DNA of 33,111 nucleotides from contig DATFGL010000062.1 in the NCBI GenBank assembly GCA_035249465.1, positions 1 through 33,111 on the forward strand, read 5' to 3'. Origin of the DNA: 66-474 sp035249465. GTDB taxonomy: Bacteria; Pseudomonadota; Gammaproteobacteria; Xanthomonadales; Rhodanobacteraceae. A model generated the notes under the pieces. It ran no database searches. It saw nothing but the letters and a program-made list of their open reading frames with translations, and was not told the origin of the DNA. The translations under genes were made by a program, and so were the position numbers. Every line of letters starts with the position of its first letter. Within the stretch, counting starts at the first letter, position 1. Shown in pieces: positions 8,409 through 16,575 of this stretch.

Positions 8409-10481
8409 TCAGGAAAGCCCGCACAGGACCAGCAGCATGTCGATGATCTTGATGCCGAGGAACGGCACCACGATCCCGCCAAGCCCGTAGATCAAGAGGT
8501 TGCGCCGCAACAGCGGACCCGCGCCGAGCGCGCGGTATTTCACGCCGCGCAACGCCAGCGGGATCAGGAAGATGATGATCAGCGCATTGAAGATCACTGC
8601 CGACAGGATCGCGCTGCGCGGCGTGGCGAGGTGCATCACGTTCAGTGCGTTCAATGCCGGATAAGTCGTCGCGAACGCAGCCGGGATGATCGCGAAGTAC
8701 TTGGCGATGTCGTTGGCGATCGAGAACGTGGTCAGCGAACCTCGCGTGATCAGCATCTGCTTGCCGATCTCCACCACCTCGATCAGCTTGGTCGGGTTGG
8801 AGTCGAGGTCGACCATGTTGCCGGCTTCCTTGGCCGCCTGGGTGCCCGTGTTCATCGCCACCGCCACGTCGGCCTGCGCCAGTGCGGGTGCGTCGTTGGT
8901 GCCGTCGCCGCACATCGCCACCAGGCGGTTCCCGGCCTGCAACTCGCGGATCAACTTGAGCTTGGCTTCCGGCGTAGCCTCGGCGAGGAAATCATCGACG
9001 CCGGCTTCGGCGGCGATCGCCGCGGCGGTCAACGGATTGTCGCCGGTGATCATCACCGTCTTGATGCCCATCTTGCGCATCTCGGCGAACCGTTCCTTGA
9101 TGCCACCCTTGACGATGTCCTTCAGCTCGATCACACCCAATGCGGCTGGACCTTCGGTGACGATCAGGGGCGTGGCGCCGCGGCGCGCGATTTCCTCGGC
9201 GATTTGCTTCACGCGCAGCGGCAGCGGGTTGCCGAGCGCGTGCAGGTATTTCTCGATCGCGTCCAGCGCGCCCTTGCGGATCCGCCTTCCCTCCACGTCC
9301 ACGCCGCTCATCCGGGTCTGCGCGGTGAAGGGAATGAATTGCGCGTGCAACGCTTCCAACTGGCGTTCGCGTAGGCCGAACTTCTGCTTTGCCAGTACCA
9401 CCACGCTGCGGCCTTCCGGGGTTTCGTCGGCCAGCGAGGCGAGTTGCGCAGCTTCGGCCAGCCTGGCTTCCTCCATGCCCGGCGCCGGATGGAAGGCCAC
9501 CGCCTCGCGGTTGCCGAGCGTGATCGTGCCGGTCTTGTCCAGCAGCAGCACGTCCACGTCGCCCGCGGCTTCGACGGCACGTCCGGAAGTCGCGATCACG
9601 TTGGCGCGGATCATCCGGTCCATGCCGGCAATGCCGATCGCCGACAGCAACGCGCCGATCGTGGTCGGGATCAGGCACACCAGCAACGCGACCAGCACGG
9701 TCAACGTGATCGGATGACCGTGACCACTGGCCTGGACGCTGTAGATCGAATACGGCAGCAGCGTGGCGCAGGCGAACAAAAAGATCAGCGTGAACTTGGC
9801 CAGCAGGATGGTCAGCGCGATCTCGTTCGGCGTCTTGCGCCGCGAGGCACCTTCCACCATCGCGATCATGCGGTCGAGGAAGCTCTCGCCGGGATTGCGG
9901 GTGATGCGCACCACCAGCCAGTCCGACAGCACACGCGTGCCGCCGGTGACCGCGCTGCGGTCGCCACCGGATTCGCGGATCACCGGCGCGGATTCGCCGG
10001 TAATCGCGCTCTCATCGACGCTGGCCGCGCCCTCGATGACTTCGCCGTCGCCAGGCAGCGTGTCGCCGGTCTCGACCAGCACGTGATCGCCGCTGCGCAA
10101 TTCGTTGGACGGCACGAAGGTGACCGCGGCGGTGCGTGAGGGCGCCGGCAGCTTCTTGGCGATCACGTCCTTGCGCGTACTGCGCAGCGCCGCCGCCTGG
10201 GCCTTGCCGCGTCCTTCGGCCAGCGCCTCCGCGAAGTTCGCAAACAGCAGCGTGAACCACAGCCACACGCTGACCCAGAAGATAAAGGCGGCCGGCGCTT
10301 CGCCATGGCCGGCCATGGCCTGCACCCACAGCAACGTGGTCAGCACGCTGCACACGAACACCACGAACATCACCGGATTCTTTAACTGCAGGCGCGGCGA
10401 CAGCTTGCGAAACGAATCGGCCACCGCCGCGAGAACCAGATCGCGGTTGAAACCGCTGGCTGTGTGCGTTTGCGAAGTCAT
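8409..10481 (-). CDS. kdpB: KdpB, P-type ATPase catalytic subunit
   Basis: Catalytic subunit of the Kdp potassium pump, a class IA P-type ATPase of 690 residues. Visible motifs are the actuator loop TGES (161-164), the phosphorylated aspartate in DKTGTI (Asp315), the TGDNP and GDGTNDAPALAQADVAVAM hinge motifs, and membrane segments near the N-terminus (36-56, 65-83), in the middle (227-247, 258-280) and at the C-terminus. The TGES serine that is inhibitory when phosphorylated in E. coli KdpB is conserved (Ser164). It lies 21 nt after kdpA, with no strong ribosome site visible. It is followed 7 nt later by the porin rather than directly by kdpC. Confidence 0.97.
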   Translation of the reverse strand: MTSQTHTASGFNRDLVLAAVADSFRKLSPRLQLKNPVMFVVFVCSVLTTLLWVQAMAGHGEAPAAFIFWVSVWLWFTLLFANFAEALAEGRGKAQAAALRSTRKDVIAKKLPAPSRTAAVTFVPSNELRSGDHVLVETGDTLPGDGEVIEGAASVDESAITGESAPVIRESGGDRSAVTGGTRVLSDWLVVRITRNPGESFLDRMIAMVEGASRRKTPNEIALTILLAKFTLIFLFACATLLPYSIYSVQASGHGHPITLTVLVALLVCLIPTTIGALLSAIGIAGMDRMIRANVIATSGRAVEAAGDVDVLLLDKTGTITLGNREAVAFHPAPGMEEARLAEAAQLASLADETPEGRSVVVLAKQKFGLRERQLEALHAQFIPFTAQTRMSGVDVEGRRIRKGALDAIEKYLHALGNPLPLRVKQIAEEIARRGATPLIVTEGPAALGVIELKDIVKGGIKERFAEMRKMGIKTVMITGDNPLTAAAIAAEAGVDDFLAEATPEAKLKLIRELQAGNRLVAMCGDGTNDAPALAQADVAVAMNTGTQAAKEAGNMVDLDSNPTKLIEVVEIGKQMLITRGSLTTFSIANDIAKYFAIIPAAFATTYPALNALNVMHLATPRSAILSAVIFNALIIIFLIPLALRGVKYRALGAGPLLRRNLLIYGLGGIVVPFLGIKIIDMLLVLCGLS

Positions 10482-10502
10482 GGAATCGATGTCCCGAATG
10501 AA

Positions 10503-12281
10503 TCAGTGGGCCGACATCAGGTATTCGGCGATCGGCCCGAGCGCCAGCGCAGGCAGGAAGGTGAGCGCGCCAATCACGATCACCACGCAGGTGAGCAGCG
10601 CCACGAACAATGGCGTGTGCGTGGGCAGGGTTCCCGCCGAAACCGGCACGTGCTTCTTCGCCGCCAGCGAACCGGCCATCGCCAGCATCGCGATCGCGAG
10701 CGGAAAGCGCGCCAGGAACATGCAGATCGCCAGCAGCACATTCCAGAACGGCGTGTTCGCGGACAAGCCCGCGAACGCGCTGCCGTTGTTGTTCGACACC
10801 GAGCTGAGCGCGTACAGGATTTCGCTGAAGCCGTGTGCGCCCGGATTGGCGACCGCGTTCGCGCCAGACGGCACCAGCACCGCGACCGCGGTGCCGACCA
10901 CCACCAGCGCGCAGGGCAGCAGCACCGCGAGGCTGGCCATCTTCATCTCGTGGGCCTCGATCTTCTTGCCGAGGTATTCGGGCGTGCGCCCGACCATCAG
11001 CCCGGCGATGAACACCGCGACCACGGCGAAGGCGAGCATGCCGTACAGGCCGGAGCCGACGCCGCCGAACACCACTTCGCCGAGCTGGATCAGCCACATC
11101 GGAACCAGCCCGCCGAGCGCGGTGAAGGAGTCGTGCATCGCGTTGACCGCGCCGCACGAGGCCGCGGTGGTGATCGTCGCGAACAGCCCGCTCGCGGCGA
11201 TGCCGAAGCGCGTTTCCTTGCCTTCCATGTTGCCGCCGGCCTGCAGGGCGCTGGCGTGCTGGTTGACGGCGAGTCCGTGCAGCGCCGGGTTGCCGGCCTG
11301 CTCGGCGGCGATGCAGCCGAACGCCAGCGGCACGAAGATCACCAGCATCACGGCCAGGATCGCCCAGCCCTGGCGTTTGTCGCCCACCATCTTTCCGAAG
11401 GTGATGCACAGCCCGCCGGGGATCAGGAAGATCGCCAGCATCTCGATGAAGTTGGAGAACGGCGTCGGGTTTTCGTAGGGATGCGCGGAGTTGGCGTTGA
11501 AGAAGCCACCGCCGTTGGTGCCGAGCATCTTGATCGCGACCTGCGAGGCTGCGGGGCCCATCGGCAGGGTTTGTGTCGTCACCGGCACCACCTTCGAAAT
11601 GTCGTGTCCGGAAGCGTCTTTCGACGTTGTCGTGTAGCTGCTCGTCTGCACCACCGGCACGTCCACATACGACTTGAAGTTCTGGATGACGCCTTGCGAG
11701 GCCAGCAGCAGGCTGATCGCCAACGACAGCGGCAGCAGCACGTAGAGCGTGGCGCGGGTCAGGTCCACCCAGAAGTTGCCGAGCGTTTGTGCCGAGCGGC
11801 GTGAGAAACCGCGCACCACGGCAACCAGCACCGCAATGCCGGTGGCGGCAGACATGAAGTTCTGCACCGTCAGCGCCAGCATGTCGGTGAGATAGCCCAG
11901 CGTGGATTCGCCGGCGTAGTTCTGCCAGTTGGTGTTGGTGGCGAAGCTGATCGCGGTGTTCATCGCGAGATCGGGCGACACCGCGCCGAAGTGCTCCGGG
12001 TTCAGCGGCAACCACTGCTGCACGCGTTGCAGCAGGTACACGGCCAGTACGCCGAGCACATTGAACAGCAGCATCGACAGCGCGTAGCGCTTCCAATCCA
12101 TCTCCTCGCCGGCACGGATGCCGCACAGCCGATAGAGGCCGCGCTCGACCGGCGCACCGAAACGCGTGATGCGGCTGGGCGCATCGGCGAATACCCGCGC
12201 CATGTACGCACCGACGGGTGGCACCAGTGCCAGCAGCACGGCCAGGTACACCAGCACCTGGATGACATCGTTGCTGGTCAT
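10503..12281 (-). CDS. kdpA: KdpA, potassium channel-like subunit
   Basis: Potassium-binding and translocating subunit of KdpFABC, related to SKT-family channels. The 592-residue protein is highly hydrophobic (about ten membrane spans). It shows family motifs of the pore loops, including FATNTNWQNYAGE, MLGTNGGGFFNANSAHPYENPT and SSVSNNNGSAFAGL. The ATG at 12281 is chosen because MTSNDVIQVLVYLAVLL starts the first membrane span and overlaps the kdpF stop by 4 nt (ATGA). An upstream ATG in the same frame would run back through kdpF and is unlikely. Confidence 0.96.
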   Translation of the reverse strand: MTSNDVIQVLVYLAVLLALVPPVGAYMARVFADAPSRITRFGAPVERGLYRLCGIRAGEEMDWKRYALSMLLFNVLGVLAVYLLQRVQQWLPLNPEHFGAVSPDLAMNTAISFATNTNWQNYAGESTLGYLTDMLALTVQNFMSAATGIAVLVAVVRGFSRRSAQTLGNFWVDLTRATLYVLLPLSLAISLLLASQGVIQNFKSYVDVPVVQTSSYTTTSKDASGHDISKVVPVTTQTLPMGPAASQVAIKMLGTNGGGFFNANSAHPYENPTPFSNFIEMLAIFLIPGGLCITFGKMVGDKRQGWAILAVMLVIFVPLAFGCIAAEQAGNPALHGLAVNQHASALQAGGNMEGKETRFGIAASGLFATITTAASCGAVNAMHDSFTALGGLVPMWLIQLGEVVFGGVGSGLYGMLAFAVVAVFIAGLMVGRTPEYLGKKIEAHEMKMASLAVLLPCALVVVGTAVAVLVPSGANAVANPGAHGFSEILYALSSVSNNNGSAFAGLSANTPFWNVLLAICMFLARFPLAIAMLAMAGSLAAKKHVPVSAGTLPTHTPLFVALLTCVVIVIGALTFLPALALGPIAEYLMSAH

Positions 12282-12370
12282 TCGAACCACTCGGGTTTCA
12301 ACAGGGCCACGCACAGATAAATCGCGAGCGCCACCGCGATCAGTGCGCCGACGGCGTACAAGGCGGTCAT
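12278..12370 (-). CDS. kdpF: KdpF, small stabilising subunit of the potassium pump
   Basis: A 30-residue, single-span membrane peptide beginning MTALYAVGALIAVALAI and ending LLKPEWFE. This is the typical size and pattern of KdpF (about 29 residues in E. coli), including the short polar tail after the membrane helix with KPE. It overlaps kdpA by ATGA at its 3' end and the preceding small ORF by ATGA at its 5' end. KdpF stabilises the KdpABC complex in E. coli. Its length makes it easy to miss. Confidence 0.88.
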   Translation of the reverse strand: MTALYAVGALIAVALAIYLCVALLKPEWFE

Positions 12371-12459
12371 TTGCGCACCATCAAACGATCGCAGATCAGC
12401 AGGAAGCCGAACACTGCGCCGAAAAGTACGATGAGAAGCAGGAGGTAAACGAAGTCCAT
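12367..12459 (-). CDS. predicted 30-residue membrane peptide, first cistron of kdp
   Basis: An open frame from ATG at 12459 to TGA at 12367 would encode 30 residues. It begins MDFVYLLLLIVLFGAVFGF, a single hydrophobic helix, and continues with a Cys and a basic tail (CDRLMVRK). It overlaps the kdpF start by exactly 4 nt (ATGA), the same coupling seen between kdpF and kdpA and between kdpD and kdpE, which argues for real translation. The upstream ribosome site is weak (GGACC about 8 nt before). It may be a second KdpF-like subunit or a regulatory peptide. I recall short unannotated ORFs before kdpF in other proteobacteria but cannot verify this. No function is assigned. Confidence 0.65.
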   Translation of the reverse strand: MDFVYLLLLIVLFGAVFGFLLICDRLMVRK

Positions 12460-12759
12460 CGCAGCGGGTCCATGTCTGGATTCCGGTGCGCATGCTGGAC
12501 GTTCACGAATAAAAACGGGGTATCGAAATCACCCGTCCGCATAAATTCTGCGTAAAGAGCGCGCTACCGCGGCGGCCAAAGCGGCCTACCTGTGCCCGCA
12601 GGCTCGCAAGACACGCGTATGTGGCGCTCCGCTCAATTTCATCGGATCGGTCGCGCCAATTCTTCGTATCACGACGGGGCCAAAACTGAAGCCGCCGTCC
12701 AGGGCAACAGACATGAAGGTCTGCTCGGGACCTGGCGGCGATGCCCCGACGCCGGTGGC
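12460..12759 (-). promoter_or_regulatory. kdp upstream region with a candidate KdpE direct repeat
   Basis: A 300-nt non-coding stretch between the oxidoreductase stop and the first kdp cistron. On the minus strand it holds a direct repeat TTTACGC, AGAA, TTTATGC (12539-12556). The half-sites are 11 nt apart, the spacing expected for tandem binding by an OmpR-family regulator, and are T-rich as KdpE sites are. It lies about 80 nt before the first start codon. A further T-tract (CGTTTTTATTCG) lies at about 12508-12519. No convincing sigma-70 -35/-10 pair was found. A GGCC-rich direct repeat lies at about 12571-12587. Nothing else recognisable was seen. Confidence 0.35.
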
Positions 12760-13947
12760 TTACGTCTGCGCCGGCAACCTGCCCCGCACGTTCTCGGCGT
12801 CGAACGGGCCGGGCGCGGCGATCAACGCGCGGGCGGCATCGACCTGGCCCCAGGTGCTCCACAGCAGCACGCCGCGGACGCGGCCGGCGTCGAGGTAATA
12901 CACCACACCTTCGCGGAACGGGGTGACCCACTGCTCGACGGTTTCGAGGCGTGAATCGAGCGTACCGACGGCTTCGTAGCCGAGGTCGAAAAGGTCGGAA
13001 TAGAAAAACGGCAGTTCGTCGTAGGGTGCGTCCTGTCCCGCCATGCACTTGCCCGCGCGCGTACCCATCGTGATCGCGGCGTTTTCGTGTTCGACACGCA
13101 AACGACGGCCGAGTGCGGGCGCGGGAAACGCAGCCACGTCGCCGGCCGCGTAGATGTCGGGATCGGAGGTTTGCAGGTGTTCGTTCACCACGATGCCGTT
13201 GTCCACCTTCAGGCCCGCCATCTCGGCGAGCTGCACGTTGGGCGTGATGCCGAGGCCCGCCACCACGGCGTCGGCGGCGAGCGTGCCGCCATCCGACAAC
13301 TGCAACTGTGCGCCTTGAGCGGTGCCGCTGCCGCCCTCGACGGTGACGCCCGCGCGCACATCCACGCCCTTCTCGCGGTAGTACGCGGTGACCGCGTCGG
13401 CCAGCGGTTCCGGATACACACGCGCGCCGATCGCGTCGTCGGGGAACAGCATGGTGACCTTGCAGCCGTTCATCGCCATCGCGGCCGCGATTTCGCTGCC
13501 GATGAAACCGCCGCCGATCACCGCGATGCGCGCGCCCGGCTTCACCGACTTGCGCAGGCGCTGGTAGTCATCGAAGGTGCGGTAGTAGATGAAGCCGTCG
13601 CCGCCCGAGGGCAGCTTGCGTGGCGTGCCGCCGGTGGCAATGAGGAGCTTCCGGTACTTCCAGGTGTCGCCCTTGTCGTCGTGCACGGCGTGAGCGGCCC
13701 GGTCGATCTTCGTGGCGCGCCGCGACAACTGCACGTCTGCATGCGCCTTGTCGATCGGGCGCCAGATGCCGGCTTCCTTGCCATCCTTCCACAACTTCTT
13801 GGTCAGCGGTGGCCGGTCGTAGGGCGGATGCGATTCGTCGCCCAGCATGCCGATGCTCGCGTTCGCGTCGGCTTCGCGCAGCGCCTGCGCGGCGGCTTCC
13901 CCGGCCATGCCGGCGCCGATGATCAGGTAATCGAAGTCATGCTGCAT
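12760..13947 (-). CDS. FAD-dependent NAD(P)H oxidoreductase (ferredoxin/rubredoxin reductase or AIF-like)
   Basis: A 395-residue two-dinucleotide-binding-fold flavoprotein. It has an N-terminal FAD site (DYLIIGAGMAGEAAAQAL, GxGxxG at 11-16), the PPYDRPPLTKKLW motif typical of this family, a central NAD(P)H site (IAVIGGGFIGSEIAAAM) and a C-terminal FAD-contacting DIYAAGDVAAFP motif. A reductase C-terminal domain follows (FYSDLFDLGYEAVG). The layout matches BphA4/HcaD-type reductases and bacterial AIF relatives. No redox-active CxxC is seen. It is the first gene upstream of kdp but is separated by 300 nt and probably belongs to a separate transcript. The electron acceptor is unknown. Confidence 0.87.
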   Translation of the reverse strand: MQHDFDYLIIGAGMAGEAAAQALREADANASIGMLGDESHPPYDRPPLTKKLWKDGKEAGIWRPIDKAHADVQLSRRATKIDRAAHAVHDDKGDTWKYRKLLIATGGTPRKLPSGGDGFIYYRTFDDYQRLRKSVKPGARIAVIGGGFIGSEIAAAMAMNGCKVTMLFPDDAIGARVYPEPLADAVTAYYREKGVDVRAGVTVEGGSGTAQGAQLQLSDGGTLAADAVVAGLGITPNVQLAEMAGLKVDNGIVVNEHLQTSDPDIYAAGDVAAFPAPALGRRLRVEHENAAITMGTRAGKCMAGQDAPYDELPFFYSDLFDLGYEAVGTLDSRLETVEQWVTPFREGVVYYLDAGRVRGVLLWSTWGQVDAARALIAAPGPFDAENVRGRLPAQT

Positions 13948-14046
13948 GGCGCGCTCCTTGTTGAATGTCGCGTGTAACCTTCGAGCATACTCGCAGACGT
14001 TGGCAAATCACAGGCGCTGATGTGGAATGCAAATTTCTTGCGGCGA

Positions 14047-14182
14047 CATCCCCCGCCGCTGCGCGGCGACCCCTTCCATGGAAGGGGGTGAGTGTGTCCG
14101 CTTCGATCGGAAGGAGCGAGCTTGTCTTCCCCCTTCCGCAGGGGAGTGAAGCGAACGCCCGCGTAGCGGGACGAGGGGGATG
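14047..14182. repeat. composite stem-loop repeat at the queF 3' end
   Basis: A run of stem-loops between near-matching ends CATCCCCC (14048) and GGGGGATG (14175). They include CGCCGC/GCGGCG (14054-14068), an 18-nt perfect palindrome CCCCTTCCATGGAAGGGG (14070-14087), a CCCC/GGGG stem near 14131-14144 and CCCGC/GCGGG (14158-14170). I recall similar CCCCTTCC/GCGGGACGAGGGGGATG sequence from intergenic regions of Xanthomonadales genomes. It is probably a dispersed REP/BIME-type element that may also act as a transcription stop after queF. Confidence 0.55.
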
Positions 14183-14185
14183 CAC

Positions 14186-15016
14186 CTATTGCCGTACCTC
14201 ACGCGGATTGCCGGGCGCCTCGGCGAACCGCGGCGTGGCGCGCCACGGATTGATGTCGATGCCGCCGCGGCGCAGGAAACGCGCGTACACGCCCAGGCCT
14301 TCCGGAGCGCAGCGCGCCAGCACGTCGCTGAAGATGCGTTCGACGCAGGCTTCGTGGAAATCGGGGTGCTGGCGATACGAAACGAGGTAGCGCAGCAGGC
14401 CCGCGTGCTCGATGGCCGGCCCGCGATAACGCAGCACCACGCTGGCCCAATCGGGCTGGCCCGTCACCGGGCACAGCGAACGGAACAGGCGCGTGCAGAC
14501 CGTCTCATCCGCGAGGGCGCCGCCGGCGACGAGCAGTTCCGGGCGCGGCGGTCCATAGCCGTCGGCTTCGATGCGCTGGTCGTCCAGCGATTCGCCCGCC
14601 AGCGCGCCGATGCCGGCGCGCTCGACGTCGTTCGCGTCCGCCAGCGTGACGGCGATTTTCGCGCCGGCGCACGCGGCAACATCGCGCTCCACGCGCATGC
14701 GCACGGCTTCAGGATCGGTGAACGGCGTCATCGCGTAGCCGCCGAGATACAACTTCAGCGATTTCGATTCGACGATGTTCGGCGAGACACACGGCACCGT
14801 CAGGCGCAGCACCGCGACGCGCGGCAGCCCGCGCGCGTCCAGCCATGAAAACTCCCACGCGTTCCACACATCCACGCCGGTGAACGGCAGTGCGTCCGCA
14901 TCGAGACCGAGCGGATCGCGCGCCAAAGCGCGCGCGACCGGGAACAGCACCGCCGGATCGACCGTGGCTGGATATTGGGTGTCACGGCCAAGGGGAATGG
15001 AATTGGAGGGCGGCAT
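14186..15016 (-). CDS. queF: QueF, NADPH-dependent 7-cyano-7-deazaguanine (preQ0) reductase
   Basis: Cytosolic enzyme that reduces the nitrile of preQ0 to the aminomethyl of preQ1 in queuosine tRNA-modification synthesis. The 276-residue length shows it is the long bimodular form found in gammaproteobacteria. The N-terminal half has the QueF signature ESKSLKLYL (83-91). The C-terminal half has the catalytic Cys182 in LCPVTGQPDWASV with Asp189 seven residues later, the same spacing as the E. coli active-site pair. The ATG at 15016 opens an N-terminus (PLGRDTQYP) expected for the family. No other queuosine genes are nearby, and no preQ1 riboswitch is recognisable upstream. Confidence 0.96.
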   Translation of the reverse strand: MPPSNSIPLGRDTQYPATVDPAVLFPVARALARDPLGLDADALPFTGVDVWNAWEFSWLDARGLPRVAVLRLTVPCVSPNIVESKSLKLYLGGYAMTPFTDPEAVRMRVERDVAACAGAKIAVTLADANDVERAGIGALAGESLDDQRIEADGYGPPRPELLVAGGALADETVCTRLFRSLCPVTGQPDWASVVLRYRGPAIEHAGLLRYLVSYRQHPDFHEACVERIFSDVLARCAPEGLGVYARFLRRGGIDINPWRATPRFAEAPGNPREVRQ

Positions 15017-15050
15017 GTCGCTATTCGGCTTGAGCCAATATTGCTGCGGT

Positions 15051-15071
15051 CCCTCTTCCTTCGGGAGAGGG
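15051..15071. repeat. UUCG-capped stem-loop between the serine hydrolase gene and queF
   Basis: CCCTCT-t-CC, TTCG, GGAGAGGG: an 8-bp stem with one bulged T in the left arm and a UUCG-type tetraloop. It starts 15 nt after the hydrolase 3' end. No U-tract follows on the minus strand, so it is more likely a processing or stability hairpin, or a piece of a dispersed repeat, than a complete terminator. Confidence 0.4.
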
Positions 15072-15086
15072 GTTCAATGCACAGGA

Positions 15087-16499
15087 TCAATCACTGGAAG
15101 CGACGATGTACTGCTCCAGCTTGCCATCGGGCAACGCATAGGTCGTGATGGAGAGTTTCGTTTTCGGGAACGTGACGGTATAGCCGTGCATCTGCATGCC
15201 ACCGCGCCTGCGCGCCGCGCGGATCGTGAAGGAGCCGGGCCTGCCGAGCGGCGCGAGGCTGGTCTGGTAATCGTGCAACGCCGTGTCGCTGAAGTAACTG
15301 TTGGCGTCGGCGGTGAAAAGGCTGCGATCGATCCTGCCCTGCTGCAGGTTCGCGAAGACAGCCCTGGCTTGCGCAAGCGCCTTCGTCGCAGCGGGATCGT
15401 GCACTTCGAACAACGCCCTGGCGATGCCCTTGCCGATCACCCCGAAAGTGCCGACCGCATCCTGGTTGGTCAGCACCACGACGGCGGTGTGCTCATCGGG
15501 AAATATGTAATTGCCGGCGGTGAACCCCATCACCTCGCCGTCGTGCCAAATCATGCGGTGCCCGTCCATTTTCCCGACGAACACACCGAGACCGTAACCG
15601 GAACCGAGACCGTCGTTCAACACCACTTCGGTCTGCATCGCCCGCCACGATGCCGGCTGCAGCAGGGTCTGGCCGATCATCGCGATGTCCCACTTCGCGA
15701 GGTCGCTGGCCGTCATCGCCAATTCGCCCGCGCCGAACATCCAGTTCACGCCTTCCTTCGGCGAAGGCCGCAGCGGCCCCAGCGCGTTGCGCGAATAGCC
15801 GCGCGCGTCGGTGGCCGGCAAAGCGTGCAGGTTGGTGTCGTAGGCGTCGCTGATGCCGAGCGCCGGGAACACGTGCTGCTGCAGGAACTCGAACGGTGTC
15901 TGGCCGGTCAGCTTCTGCACGATCGCGCCGGCAATCACGTAACCGGTGTTGCTGTACTGCCACTGCGAACCCGGCGCGAAATCCAGCGGCTTCTTCGCCC
16001 AGCCGTCCATGATGTGCGCCGGCGTGGTCGGCAGCTTCATCGGCGGCATCAGGTAATCCTGCGGCCAATAGTCCTGGTAGCCGGAAGTGTGCGAGAGGAT
16101 CTGCCGGAGCGTGATGTGGCCGGCGTCGGTGAGCGCCGGAAAGAACTTCGCGATCCTGTCGTCGAGGCTCAAGCGGCCTTGCTGCTGCAGCATCAGGATC
16201 GCAGCCGTGGTGAATTCCTTGCTGATCGAACCGATGCTGTAGCGCATCGCCGGCGTGGCGGGCGTTTTCGGATCGAGCCGTGCATTGCCATAGGCTTTCG
16301 CGTAGACGAGCTTGCCGTCGCGCACCACCGCGATCGAGGCGCTGGGCACGCCCGACTTCGCCAGCGCGTCGTTGGCGATCCTGTCGATTTTCGCGGAAAG
16401 GTCGGCGGGCAGCGCGTCCGTCGCGAATGCGGGCGCGCAGGCGAAGGCCAGCAGCGCGGTCAGACACAGCAGGCGAACGGAACTCGGCAACAATCGCAT
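15087..16499 (-). CDS. serine hydrolase, class C beta-lactamase / penicillin-binding-protein-like
   Basis: An exported 470-residue member of the beta-lactamase/transpeptidase-like family. A Sec signal peptide (residues 1 to about 26, LLCLTALLAFACAPAFA) is followed by the catalytic S-x-x-K (Ser91-I-S-Lys94), the Y-x-N motif (Tyr182-S-Asn184 in WQYSNTGY) and a HDG triad in place of KTG (IWHDGEVMGF). A C-terminal region of about 100 residues extends past the catalytic domain. The ATG at 16499 was chosen because it starts the signal peptide. HDG/HxG versions are common among esterases and D-amino-acid peptidases of this family, so beta-lactamase activity should not be assumed. Confidence 0.87.
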   Translation of the reverse strand: MRLLPSSVRLLCLTALLAFACAPAFATDALPADLSAKIDRIANDALAKSGVPSASIAVVRDGKLVYAKAYGNARLDPKTPATPAMRYSIGSISKEFTTAAILMLQQQGRLSLDDRIAKFFPALTDAGHITLRQILSHTSGYQDYWPQDYLMPPMKLPTTPAHIMDGWAKKPLDFAPGSQWQYSNTGYVIAGAIVQKLTGQTPFEFLQQHVFPALGISDAYDTNLHALPATDARGYSRNALGPLRPSPKEGVNWMFGAGELAMTASDLAKWDIAMIGQTLLQPASWRAMQTEVVLNDGLGSGYGLGVFVGKMDGHRMIWHDGEVMGFTAGNYIFPDEHTAVVVLTNQDAVGTFGVIGKGIARALFEVHDPAATKALAQARAVFANLQQGRIDRSLFTADANSYFSDTALHDYQTSLAPLGRPGSFTIRAARRRGGMQMHGYTVTFPKTKLSITTYALPDGKLEQYIVASSD

Positions 16500-16575
16500 G
16501 GACGGGCACCGGCAAGAAGAAAGTGCAGACACGAACGATAACACCGTCCCGGCGGTTACGCGGCCGGACGTTCGG

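Noticed and set aside
10012..12126. A long alternative minus-strand frame across kdpA and kdpB
   Set aside because: It has no motifs and overlaps two complete, well-conserved pump subunits in another frame.
15051..15071. Full rho-independent terminator after the serine hydrolase gene
   Set aside because: The stem is good but there is no T-run on either side, so it is listed only as a stem-loop.
14900..15100. preQ1 riboswitch ahead of queF
   Set aside because: The short sequence upstream of the queF ATG shows no recognisable preQ1 aptamer pattern; it holds only a UUCG-type hairpin.
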